Assembly (NCBI GenBank): GCA_009823505.1
Contig: VZQC01012273.1
Location: forward strand, 1-64,000
From: Rhizomys pruinosus
Taxonomy: Eukaryota; Chordata; Mammalia; Rodentia; Spalacidae
Direction: 5' to 3'
Length of the DNA: 64,000 nt
The position numbers were made by a program, and so were the translations under genes. Position 1 is the first letter of the stretch, and each line of letters opens with the position of its first letter. Shown in pieces: positions 24,423 through 33,639 of this stretch. The notes beneath the pieces were generated by a model. It made no database searches, was not told the origin of the DNA, and saw nothing but the letters and a program-made list of their open reading frames with translations.

Positions 24423-26115
24423 ATATTCTTTTTAGTCAGTTGTTTCACTTTTTACTGTGATTTTTTTAAGATAATCCACTATTTTAACATTTTACATTCT
24501 TTTTAACTTCTTTTGTGATCCTTTATTGTTATTTCCCCTGTGGCATTAACTCCCGTAAAAAAAGAAAAAAAAAAAAAAAAGATGCCTTCTTAGTTTATAG
24601 AGTGTCTATAAATGGACTAAATTTGGCTTTCTACATGACCTGCAGAATTTTGCAATAGCTTATAAGATCCCATTGCTGGGTGTGTGCTACTGTTAGGAAT
24701 GTCCCTAAAATACCCCCACGGGGTGCTCCCATTCACCCCCTTCATTTTGGCAAGTTATTCCATGCTATCTCCTCTCCTTATCCCCTCTGCCCATGAAAAG
24801 CAATGTAGAAAAATAGTTGACAAGCCTGCTAAAACTAACAGGAAGCCTCTGCAAGATGGCTAACATTAAAGCAAATGTACAAACGTAGCATGATAAAATT
24901 ACAGTTAGGTCCAATATTATTTTCATCCTGCAAACCATAGCACAATACAACTCTGTCCACTTGCAAGTTTGAAGAAAATGGTTGCAATGGGGCCTCCCAG
25001 GTTGGAGACAACTATAACTTTCACTCCTGTTTCTGGGCTTCATCCAATGCAAGTGCAGAATTTCTAAAAAGCTAACATTAATTGGGTTCTTTCTGTTTTC
25101 CAGGCACTCCATACACAATGACTTGTTTAATTGAGAACCTTCCAAATATAACTCAGTCTGATCCTACTTACTGTTTGCTTTCACCCAAACGATGGAAATG
25201 GCCAAGGGCACAGGCCATGGTGTGAGTACTGAGGTGTACTGGGTCAAGCCTGAGTGTAATGGAAGTGCCCAGGCCTCACATGTTGAGTTAGTTGACTCTG
25301 CCGGCCAGCCAGTTTCCACAGGGCATAGTCTACTGTGGATTAGAAATATATGTATAAATCCAAAGTCTTCAATGCTGTAAAGTTAACTTGCCTTAGATTA
25401 TTCCTTTATGTCATTTCCCATGCAGATTCCAATTTTCAAAAAAGTTCAGCTTCAAAGCACCACTTGCTTTGTTTTACACATATTACCCCCAACACGTTTT
25501 CTTCTGCACCAAGATTGGATTTTTTTCCTCCTGACTTTCTAACCTGCTATTAACATTTACAGTTTTAGACTGCCTTATAAGGCTGCTTCGCATATTGAAC
25601 CCCAAATAGCTGTGGTCTAGAAATGAGTTAAACCGCAAAATACTGTTTGCAGGTTTGTGCTCTGTCTCTTTTTAATCCATCCTATTTACAATGTAAACCT
25701 GAGTGCTTAATAAAATAAAGGCCATAGTGTTTAAAGGGCATCTCTCTTGGACTTCGAATGATTTGTCATCTGTGCAGGAACAATTGTGCACCAAATTCAA
25801 ATTCATGTTAACCCTAGAACACAATTACTGAACAAATTCTAAGGATAAATATCTAGTCTCTGAAAAGCATGTTTGGCAGAATACATGAGCTCTGGTGGGG
25901 TGGGGGCATAGGGTGGGGAACACCGGTATAGATGTGATAATCTTGTACAAAATATATATTAAAAAATAAAATAAATAAAAATATCTAGTCTCAGTTATTA
26001 AAAGTAAAGTATGCACTATACTTTGATGATTATAAATGAATTTCCTGTGGCCTGCTCACTAGTAGTAACAGCTTTATCTAAAAGCATATTGGATCAAAGT
26101 CAGTGTTTGTTATTT
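24423..26115. other. Clean unique sequence
   Basis: No gene is recognised. A 126-codon minus-strand frame (24765-25145) has no family resemblance I can name and no splice or polyadenylation context, so I leave it uncalled. This segment is the clean template of 14.1-17.5 kb. Confidence 0.5.
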
Positions 26116-26149
26116 ATTATTACATTTTTCTCTTTTTTGTTTTTTGTTG

Positions 26150-26316
26150 TTGTCGTTGTTGTTGTTGTTGTTCTTTTGTTTTTAGAAACAGGGTCTTCCA
26201 GTAGCCCCACCTGGCCTGGAATTTGCTATGTAGACCAGGGTGGCCTTTGTCTCACAGAGATGCACTTGCCTCTGTCCTAAGTGCTGGGATTAAAGGTGTG
26301 CACCACCACACTTGGA
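26150..26316 (-). repeat. B1 SINE with (GTT)n tail
   Basis: Reverse-complement B1 ('agaaacagggtcttccagta' to 'gtgcaccaccacacttgg') behind a GTT-type repeat derived from its A-rich tail. Confidence 0.9.
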
Positions 26317-26437
26317 TAAGGTTAATATACCTTAAAACATAAATGGCATAAACCTTTAAGGACAGTAACTTAACACCCATAATGAATTTCATACTCAAAA
26401 ATAAGGTACTAATAACTCTAAGAAATTAATCATTCAG

Positions 26438-26591
26438 GCCGGCGTGGTGGCGCACGCCTTTAATCCTAGCACTCGGGAGGCAGAGGCAGGCAGATCTTTG
26501 TGAGTTCAAGGCCAGCCCGGTCTACAGAGTGAGTTCCAGGACAGCTGAGGCTACAAGGAGACCCCGTCTCAAAAAGACCAAAAAAAAAAAG
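26438..26591 (+). repeat. B1 SINE
   Basis: Near-consensus full B1, 'ggcgtggtggcgcacgcctt' to 'ctcaaaaagacc' plus poly(A). The flanking word 'gaaattaatcatt' occurs on both sides (26420 and 26595) and is a clear target-site duplication. Confidence 0.95.
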
Positions 26592-26651
26592 AAAAGAAAT
26601 TAATCATTAAATTACCAAAATTCCTTTTATTAAGTTAGTAAGATCCAAATC

Positions 26652-26857
26652 GGGCTGGAGAGATGGCCTACCAGTTAAGAGCACTCTTGCAGAGGACCCC
26701 ATGGCAGCTAGAGAACCGTCTTTAATCCAGTCCAGGAGAATATTCCAGGAATCGAGCCCTCTTCTGACCTCCGCAGCATTGCAACACGGGTGCACAAACC
26801 TACATACAGACAGTACATTGCTACACATAAAAATAAATAAATAAAAATTTTAAAAAG
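26652..26857 (+). repeat. B2 SINE (no internal duplication)
   Basis: Head 'gggctggagagatggcctac', 3' half 'cttctgacctccgcagcatt' and tail 'acagacagtacattg'. 'agatccaaatc' on both sides (26642 and 26857) is a target-site duplication. It is of the B2 type with a single 'ccagtccagg' block. Confidence 0.9.
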
Positions 26858-26918
26858 ATCCAAATCTGGACTATAATAAGCAATAATAATAGATAATTCC
26901 CAAATGACTGAAAATATG

Positions 26919-27115
26919 GGACTGGAGAGATGGGTCAGTGGCTAAGAGCTTAAGACTGCTCTTGCAGAGGACCCAAACACCTATTTAGTTCAATTCACAA
27001 TTGCCTATAGCTCCAACTCCAGAGACTCTGACCTGAACCTGTACTCACACACAGGCATGCACACACACACACACACACCAACACACACACACACACTTAA
27101 AAGATAAAATCTTTT
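26919..27115 (+). repeat. B2/B3-like SINE with (CA)n end
   Basis: Head 'ggactggagagatgggtcag', middle 'ctccaactccagagactctg', then CA repeats at 27057-27096. Confidence 0.75.
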
Positions 27116-27171
27116 TTGAAAGCCTAAAAATTAGTAACTACCTTATTATACATTTCAAAAATAACTTTTTC

Positions 27172-27425
27172 GGGGCTGGAGAGATGGCTCAGCAGTTGAG
27201 AGCAATGACTGCTCTTGCAGAGGACCTTGGTTCAATCCGGCACCCACATGGCGGCTAAAAATGCCTTTAAGCCAGGCGTCGGTAGTGGACACCTTTAATC
27301 CAAGCCTTAATCCAGCACTGGGAAGGCAGAGGCAGTTGGATCTCTGTGAGTTCAAGGCCAGCCTGTTCTACAGAGCGAGTTCCAGGACAGCTGGGGCTAT
27401 AGGAGGACCCTGTCTCAAAAAATAG
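27172..27425 (+). repeat. B2-B1 composite SINE, copy C
   Basis: A B2 head ('ggggctggagagatggctca' through 'cacccacatggcggctaaaa') runs to 'tgcctttaa' and passes straight into a B1 ('gccaggcgtcggtagtggac' to 'gtctcaaaaaatag'). The B1 carries a small internal duplication ('tttaatccaagccttaatcc'). The Rps10 pseudogene 5' leader follows within a few bases of the A-tail, so no B2 3' half can be placed after it. Confidence 0.85.
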
Positions 27426-28012
27426 GCTCAGCCTCCAACCCTGGGGCCGCCACAATGTTGATGCCCAAGAAGAACTGGATTGCCATCTATGAACTCCTTT
27501 TTAAAGGAGGGTGTGATGCGAAGAAAGGATGTTCATATGCCCAAACACCCAGAGCTGTCAGAAAAGAATGTGCCCAACCTTCATGTCCTGAAGGCTATGC
27601 AGTCTCTCAAGTCTCGAGGCTATATGAAGGAGCAGTTTGCCTGGAGACATTTCTACTGGTACCTCACCAACAAAGGTATCCAATATCTCCGTGATTACCT
27701 CCACCTGCCTCCAGAGATCCTGCCTGCCACCTTGCAGCCTTCCTGAGACTGGCAGGCCTCGGCCTAAAGGTCCAGAGGGTGAGCGACCCGCCAAATTCAC
27801 AAGAGGGGAAGCTGACAGAGATACCTACAGAGGGAGTGTGCCCCCCCCCCCCTGTGCTGACAGAAAGCTGAGGCTGGGTGCTGGCTCTGCAACAGAACAG
27901 TTCAGAGGTGGGTTTGGTCTGGATGTGGTCAGCCACCTCAGTGAAGTTGGAGACAAATGTTTTGTGTTGAATAAACTATGCTTGGAAAAATTCAATAATA
28001 ATAAATAAATTT
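27426..28012 (+). pseudogene. Rps10: Processed pseudogene of ribosomal protein S10
   Basis: This is an intronless copy of the small-subunit ribosomal protein eS10 mRNA. A short leader precedes the start codon at 27455, and the product begins [17 protein letters not shown] as in eS10. A frameshift within about 20 codons moves the signature stretches into another frame ([11 protein letters not shown], then [13 protein letters not shown] and [11 protein letters not shown]). The frame closes near 27746 and the C-terminal part ([18 protein letters not shown]) lies in a third frame. The tail region has a C-run at about 27841-27852 and a divergent end. A polyadenylation signal AATAAA at 27970-27975 and an A-rich tail follow. 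At least two frameshifts mean it cannot make eS10. It is a LINE-mediated retrocopy; the parent gene is not in this window. Confidence 0.95.
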
Positions 28013-28132
28013 TTTTTAAAGTTAAAAAAATCTCAAGCCTTATTATCAGGGTTATCAAATAGATGAAAATAAAATATTATCCAGGGTAGCCTGACACATC
28101 AGGATATAGAACAACTAACACTCTTAAATAGT

Positions 28133-28340
28133 GCTGGGATTGGGAGATTGCTCCATATTAAGAGCACTAGCTGCTTTTCCAGAGGACCGGGTTCGGTTCC
28201 CAGCACTCCATGGCAGCTAACAACCTTCCATTACTCTAGTTCCAGGAGATCCATCCCCTCTTTTGGCCCTCATATGCACAGTTTGGATTCACTTACATAC
28301 ATGGAGACAAAGTATACTCATACACATAAAAAATAATAAA
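28133..28340 (+). repeat. B2 SINE (older type)
   Basis: 'gggagattgctccatattaa', B box 'accgggttcggttccc', 'catccc' then 'ctcttttggccctcatatgc'. It ends in an A-rich tail that abuts the next B2. Confidence 0.8.
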
Positions 28341-28342
28341 TA

Positions 28343-28610
28343 GGGCTGGAGAGATAAGCCTAGTAGTTTAAAAGCACTGATCTGCTCTTGCAGAGAACCC
28401 GAGTTTGATCCCCAGCACCCACATAGCCACTAAGAACTGTCTGTAACTCCAGTTCCAGCGAGAACTCCAGTTCCAGGGAATCCGAGACCTCTTCTGACCT
28501 CCGCGGCATTGCACGACACGGGTGCACAACCTACATGCAGACAGTACATTCATACAACATACAAAATAATATAAATTAAAAAATAAAAAAAATAAATAAA
28601 TAAATCCTCC
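28343..28610 (+). repeat. B2 SINE with internal duplication
   Basis: The full element carries the doubled 'ctccagttccag' block, the 'ccgcggcattgcacgacacg' 3' module and an A/T-rich tail. Confidence 0.9.
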
Positions 28611-28968
28611 AAAATCTTTTTTTATTTATATTACATTTATTAGATGTTAAAGGGTTTTAAATTTTAAAACCCCTTAAAATGTTCAAAACTATTGCAGTAG
28701 ACACTTGATCTTCCTTCTTGTTCAGTCCTCTTTACCTCCACCTCTGCCTTATCCCCAAGCCCAAGTGAAACAGCCAAAGTCCCGGAATGAATTTAGGTCA
28801 TTTCTGCAAGTCTCTCCCCACTCCCTTACCATAGTTAGATTAGCAATGAATGGATGACCCAGTTTTGATCAACCACAAGAGGTTATTGGAACCATGGGGA
28901 AAGTTCTTAGCACATGGATTCAGTGTCCATCAGTATTATTTATAATGTTTAGGAACAGAAAATATTAT
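28611..28968. other. Unique spacer
   Basis: No gene or repeat recognised. An AT-rich inverted word near 28645-28680 ('ggttttaaa'/'tttaaaacc') is too short to interpret. Confidence 0.4.
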
Positions 28969-29160
28969 GGGCTGGGGATATGGCTCAGTTTAGAGTTCTT
29001 GCCTAGAATTCATAAGCCCTGGGATCAAGCACCAGCAACACATAAAACTGAGCATAGTAACATACATCTATAATTTCTAATTCCAATAATCCATGCAAAG
29101 CAAAAGCTCAGAAGTTCAATAGCAATTTAAGAGACAGCCTGGCCACAAAAAGACCTTTTG
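28969..29160 (+). repeat. B4-like SINE (ID head plus B1-like tail)
   Basis: The ID-type head 'gggctggggatatggctcag' and 'ccctgggatcaagcaccagc' pass into a decayed B1-like part ('ctcagaagttcaatagcaat', 'gagacagcctggccac'). Confidence 0.6.
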
Positions 29161-29258
29161 AGACAGAGTAGAATGGAAAAAGAAACCGAAAATACTAAAC
29201 TATGGAATAAATTTATTTGTTCAAACATCAAGATTATACAGCTGTTAAAAAGGATGAT

Positions 29259-29460
29259 ATAGGTGAGGTAGTCCATGCCTATATTCCTGTAGTCGTAGCT
29301 ACTCAGGAGGCTGAGCCAAGGAAATCAGAAGTTCAAGCGCAGCCTGGGAAACTTAGTGGATGCTGTCTCAAAATTTAAAAAGGGCTGGAAGTATAGCTCA
29401 GTGATGAGAGCAATTTCCTGGCATGTGTGATGCCCTAGGCTTCATCCCTGTGCTACAAAG
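29259..29460 (+). repeat. B1-ID dimeric SINE
   Basis: A monomer of old B1 type ('gtagtcgtagctactcagga' to 'atgctgtctcaaaa') is joined to an ID-like unit ('gggctggaagtatagctcag' to 'ttcatccctgtgctacaaag'). This order fits the old rodent B1-dID type of dimer. Confidence 0.65.
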
Positions 29461-29549
29461 GGAGTAAGAGGGAATGTGAGGTGACTCTTTAATGATGAGA
29501 ATGTCTAAATAAAGATTCTGTGCAAATGCAAGTTAAAAACAGCATATAT

Positions 29550-29912
29550 GAGGCTGAAGAGATGACTCAGTGGTTAAGAGCAGTGGTTGCTCTTGTGTAC
29601 AATCCAGGTTTGATTCCCAGCACCCACATGGCAGCTAACAACCGTCTGTAACTCCAGTTACAGGGGAATCCAAAGCCCTCTTCTGACTACCCGAATTCAA
29701 AACATGGGTGCACCAGGTGGTGCGCTTGCCTTTAATCCCAGCACTCAGGAGGCAAAGGCAGGCGGATCTTTGTGAGTTCAAGGGCCAGGGCTGGTCTACA
29801 GAGTGAGTTCCAGGACAACTGTGCTACAGGCAGACCCTGTCTCGAAAAGACAAAACAAAAAAACACGGATGCACTTACACACATGCATAAACATAAAATA
29901 AAAAATAGCATT
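29550..29912 (+). repeat. B2 SINE interrupted by a nested B1
   Basis: B2 runs 29550-29711, a B1 occupies about 29712-29863 ('gcacca|ggtggtgcgcttgcc' to 'aaaagacaaaac'), and the B2 tail resumes at 29864. The B2 word 'acatgggtgca' before the B1 returns as 'acacggatgca' after it, so the B1 is younger than the B2 here. Confidence 0.85.
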
Positions 29913-30090
29913 TATGCTGGACATATGGCACACGCCTTTAATCACCAGTGCTTGGGAGGCAGAGGCAGAGGCAGGCAGATCTTTGTGAGTGTCAAGCCAG
30001 CCTGGTCTACAGAGGTGAGTTCCAGGACAACTGGGGCTACAGGGAGACCCTGTCTCGAAAAGACAACAAAAAAAACAAAAAAAAAAAGTA
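29913..30090 (+). repeat. B1 SINE
   Basis: 'acatatggcacacgccttta' through 'ctggggctacagggagaccc' to poly(A). It has a small 'gaggcagaggcagaggcagg' expansion. Confidence 0.9.
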
Positions 30091-30128
30091 TAACACATAA
30101 CATAAAATAAATAAAGAAGCATTTTTAT

Positions 30129-30314
30129 GCCGGACATGGTGGACACGCCTTAATCAGCAGTGCTTGGAGAGGCCAGAGGCAGAGGCACGGCGATCTTGTG
30201 AGTTCGAAGGCCAGCCCTGGCTACGAGCAGCAAGTTCCAGGACAGCCTGGGGTACAAGGAGACCTGTCTTGAAAAGACAAAAAAAAAAAAAAACACCAAA
30301 AAAAAAAAAAAACC
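30129..30314 (+). repeat. B1 SINE with scattered indels
   Basis: Every B1 block is present but with many single-base indels ('tcttgtgagttcgaaggcca', 'ctggctacgagcagcaag'), suggesting local base-calling error. 'agcatttt' flanks it on both sides. Confidence 0.85.
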
Positions 30315-30822
30315 CAGCATTTTCTAAACATTCTACAAAATGCATTTACTAGTTGATGCTATAAATGTATATTCTATCAGAATACGAGAGTACATAACAG
30401 AATCAGATAAAAAAGGCAACTAACTGCAGAAAAGAAGGGACCAGGCTGCTTTGAGAATCTCAGGTGTGGATCCTATGCCAGAAAGCCATAGAGAGGGTCA
30501 GCCCCTCGACTCTACCACTTAATGAAAGTCGGTTCCATTACTGGTGGCATTCACCACACGCAGCAGGGCTGTGGGGGCTGATGGGTTTGGCCACCAAGAG
30601 GAAGGGTAGGAGTTTCTCTCTACTCTCACCCTCCAGTTACAGGAATGTCAGAAAACGACTTTCTTTGGCTCACTTTGAGTTGCATACTGATCTTTTAAAA
30701 GATCACTGAGGTGAGGCTCAGTACCATAACTTGGTAGAGAGCAGAGGACAGAAGCAGAATCTAGAAGAGGAGCAGTCTTGTCCAGAAAGGAGGTGTCTTG
30801 AGCCAGAGACAAAAATAAAGTT
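30315..30822. other. Unique spacer
   Basis: No recognised gene or repeat; short open frames here have no family resemblance. Confidence 0.4.
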
Positions 30823-30823
30823 T

Positions 30824-31085
30824 CCGGGGCTGGAAGATGGCTCAGCAGCTTACAGGCAAAGTACTGCTCAGGCAATAGGGCCTGAGCTGAATTCCCAGCC
30901 CACAACTGTCCGCTACAACTCCACCTCCAAAGGATCTGATTTCCCTCTTCTGGCCTCTAGAGCATGCACTCTCATGCACTATTTAAAAAATGGTAATGGC
31001 ATTTGCACGACACGGGTGCAACAAACCTACATGCAGACAGTATTTTTTTCAACAATATAAATAATATAAATTTTAAAAATGGTAA
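30824..31085 (+). repeat. B2-like SINE with a 5'-truncated B2 tail inserted in it
   Basis: An old B2-like element occupies 30824-30998. A 70-bp fragment, the extreme B2 3' end only ('gcatttgcacgacacgggtg' on), sits at about 30999-31069 between 'ttaaaaaatggtaatg' and 'tttaaaaatggtaatg'. The direct repeats show it is a 5'-truncated insertion. Confidence 0.75.
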
Positions 31086-31111
31086 TGTTTAAAAAAAATT
31101 AAAAATTTTGG

Positions 31112-31231
31112 GCTAGGTAATGGTTAGCCTTTAATCTCAGAACTTTCTTGGACTGGTGGATCTCTGTGTGTTCAAAGACTAGCCTAGTTTAGTTGTATCA
31201 GCCTGGATACATAATACCCTCTCTCAAAAAC
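31112..31231 (+). repeat. Decayed B1 SINE
   Basis: 'aatggttagcctttaatctc', 'ggatctctgtgtgttcaaag' and 'accctctctcaaaaac' identify an old B1. Confidence 0.7.
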
Positions 31232-31430
31232 AAACAAAATTCCCTACTTCACATAAATATAGAATCAAAGTTAGCTGAGAGAACCCTGGAAAATTAAACT
31301 TGACGTTTGCTCTCTTTTCCTAGGTTGTGATACAGAGGAGAACACAAAGTTTTTAAAACACTTCTTAATAGTTTATGGTACGAATCTTAGCCCAGAATCC
31401 TCTGCCTCTTCGATAATGTTACTTGTATAT

Positions 31431-31433
<3 letters not shown>

Positions 31434-31461
<28 letters not shown>

Positions 31462-31474
31462 TGTGTGTATGTGT
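31434..31474 (+). repeat. (TG)n microsatellite
   Basis: About 40 bp of TG with one slip. Confidence 0.9.
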
Positions 31475-31637
31475 AACTAGACACCATGGAGGCCTAATAG
31501 GGAATAAATAAGAGGACATAAATTCACTACAGTCTAAATTAACAGAAACGAGACTAGACTGATGGAGTTTTCCAAGTCTTCGTTTAATTGGTTGGTTCTG
31601 TGTTAAACGTGTTTGGTTGTTTCGTTTCTTTTTTTTC

Positions 31638-31706
31638 TTTTCTTTTTTTTTTTGTATTTTTGATATTTTGAGACAGGGTCTCCCTTTAGTCCCAGCTGCC
31701 CTGGAG
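31638..31706 (-). repeat. B1 fragment, minus
   Basis: T-run plus 'tttgagacagggtctccctt' and 'cccagctgccctgga', then it stops: only the 3' half of a B1. Confidence 0.8.
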
Positions 31707-31831
31707 AAGTTTTTCTTATGAACTTGATTTACTTAAAATATGTGTAAGTAGATAAATGGGTAGGAAAATACCTTTTGTTCACATAATCTTGAGAAAGAAC
31801 CTAGATTTAGGGGTCTTAAAACTTGTTCTGA

Positions 31832-32070
31832 GGGCTGGAGAGATAGACGCGGTTAAGGAGCACCGACTGCCTTGCAGAGGACCCGGGTTGTCCCATCACC
31901 CACATGGCGGCTAAGAACCGTCTGTAACTCCAATTCCAAGGAGAACTCCAGTTCCAGGGAAATCCAGACCCTCTTCTGCCTCCGCGGCATTGCACGACAC
32001 GGGTGCCAGACCTTGCGTGCAATAGTTACATTCATACCATACAGAAGACAATTAAAAAAAAAAAAAAATT
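31832..32070 (+). repeat. B2 SINE with internal duplication and indels
   Basis: The doubled 'ctccaattccaagg/ctccagttccaggg' block and 'ccgcggcattgcacgacacg' are clear; the head and B box are damaged ('acccgggttgtcccatcacc'). Confidence 0.9.
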
Positions 32071-32091
32071 GTAATGGGTGAGGTGGGCAGA

Positions 32092-32240
32092 GTGGTCATG
32101 CCTATAATCCCAGCACTCTGGAGGCAGAGCCAGGCAAATCTCTTTGAGTTTGGAGGCTAGTCTGGTCTACATAGTGAGTTCCAACCCAGCCAGGGCTACA
32201 CTGTGAGACCCTATCACAATAATATTAATAATAATAAAAA
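32092..32240 (+). repeat. B1 SINE (older)
   Basis: 'gcctataatcccagcactct' to 'gagaccctatcacaataa', with a tail turned into ATA repeats. Confidence 0.85.
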
Positions 32241-32256
32241 CATGTCACATTTTTAA

Positions 32257-32444
32257 AGGTATTTTAGTATTTTTATGTATATGAGTGTATTGCCTGCACA
32301 TAGGTAGGTGCAATGCTGGAGGAGGTGGAGAGAGGGCATCGGAATCCCCTGGAAGTGGAGTTTATGGACGATTGTTAGCCATCAAACCCAGGTCTCCTGC
32401 TACGGCAGCCAGCTCTTAACCATTGAAACATCTCTCCAGCCCTG
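32257..32444 (-). repeat. B2 SINE with perfect target-site duplication
   Basis: Reverse-complement B2 flanked by 'tgtcacatttttaa' at 32243-32256 and 32445-32458 (14 of 14 bases). Confidence 0.9.
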
Positions 32445-32596
32445 TGTCACATTTTTAATGTCCTTTGGGCTTTTTAAAAAAATTAAATTTATTCTTTATT
32501 TCATACATGTATTCAATGTATTTTGCAGTCACCTCCAACTCCCTGATCCAAGTACCCATGTCTTCTCCCAATTCCATATCCCTTTTAAAATTTTTT

Positions 32597-32873
32597 GTTG
32601 TTGTTGTTGTTGTTGTTGTTGTTTTTTTTTTTTGAGACAGGGTCTCTCTGTAGCCCCAGCTGGCCTGGATCTCACTCTGTAGATCAGGCTGGCCTTGAAC
32701 TCACAAAGATCCGCCTGCCTCTGCCTCCCAAGAGCTAGGATTAAAGGCATGCGCCACCACCATGTCCGGCTTAAAGACAGTTCTTAGCAGCCAAGTGGGT
32801 GCTGGGAATCGAACATGGGTCCTCTGCAAGAGCAGTTGGTGCTCTTAACCGCTGAGCCATCTCTCCCACCCCT
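32597..32873 (-). repeat. B2-B1 composite SINE, copy B
   Basis: Read on the minus strand, a B2 head ('gagatggctcagcggttaag' through 'cccacttggctgctaagaac') ends at 'tgtctttaa' and continues as B1 ('gccggacatggtggtggcgc' type start), finishing in an A-run and AAC repeats. No B2 3' half is found beyond the tail (32458-32596). Confidence 0.85.
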
Positions 32874-33275
32874 ATTTTTGAGAATTCCATACATGAGCAT
32901 TGTCCCTTCCCCACCAGCTGCTCCTATCCCCCCTCTCAATTTCTTGTTCTCTTCTTTATTATATATAATAATAAATATATAGATATATACATACACACAC
33001 ACATGCACACACACTCCGCCGTGAGTGCATTTAGTGGTGCTCCTGTGTACCTGTGTTTATTTTTAGGGCTGCCCACTTATAACTAGATAACCTCTCAAGA
33101 AGCTAGTGCCATAAGAAAACTGAAAACTCATTCTCCCTCCCTCCACATCCATTGATGGCTTGTAGCATTTCATCTTGAGGTGGGACCCTGAGAAATTGCC
33201 CCATCCACTTCATCTGGTTTTGGCATTTCGGAGATTCAGAGGGTCTTAAATCTTGCTCAGGAAAAAAAAAATTGA
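32874..33275. other. Spacer with TA/CA dinucleotide tract
   Basis: An AT- then CA-rich tract lies at about 32960-33015. The rest shows no gene. Confidence 0.4.
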
Positions 33276-33425
33276 GGGGCGAGTAATGGTGACTCATGCT
33301 TTTAATCCCAGCACTAAGAAGGCAGACGCAAGGGGATCTCTGTGAATTCCACGCCAGCCTGGTCTATATAATATAACCAGCCAGGGCTACATAGTGAAAG
33401 CCTGTCCCCATAATAATTTATAAAC
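33276..33425 (+). repeat. B1 SINE (older)
   Basis: 'ggcgagtaatggtgactcat', 'ttaatcccagcactaagaag' and 'ggctacatagtgaaagcctg'. Confidence 0.85.
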
Positions 33426-33639
33426 ATAAAAATAAAAACTTTTGTTTCCTTTTTAATGTCCCTTGGGCTTCTGTGTCACCACATTAGAAAGGTCGCTTCA
33501 GTTAGTACGCCCGGGAGATCGGGCACCTCTGATTTTAAAAATAAAACTGAAAAGAAAGCCTCTAGGAGGAATGGCAGCATTTCCTGGACCACAGCTCCTT
33601 TTCTGGAAAGAGGTTCTGTTCCCAACCTATGTCCCAGTG

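Noticed and set aside
24765..25145. A 126-codon minus-strand frame as a gene
   Set aside because: No domain or homology that I can recognise, and no splice or promoter context. Its plus-strand text also reappears, scrambled, in the noisy block.
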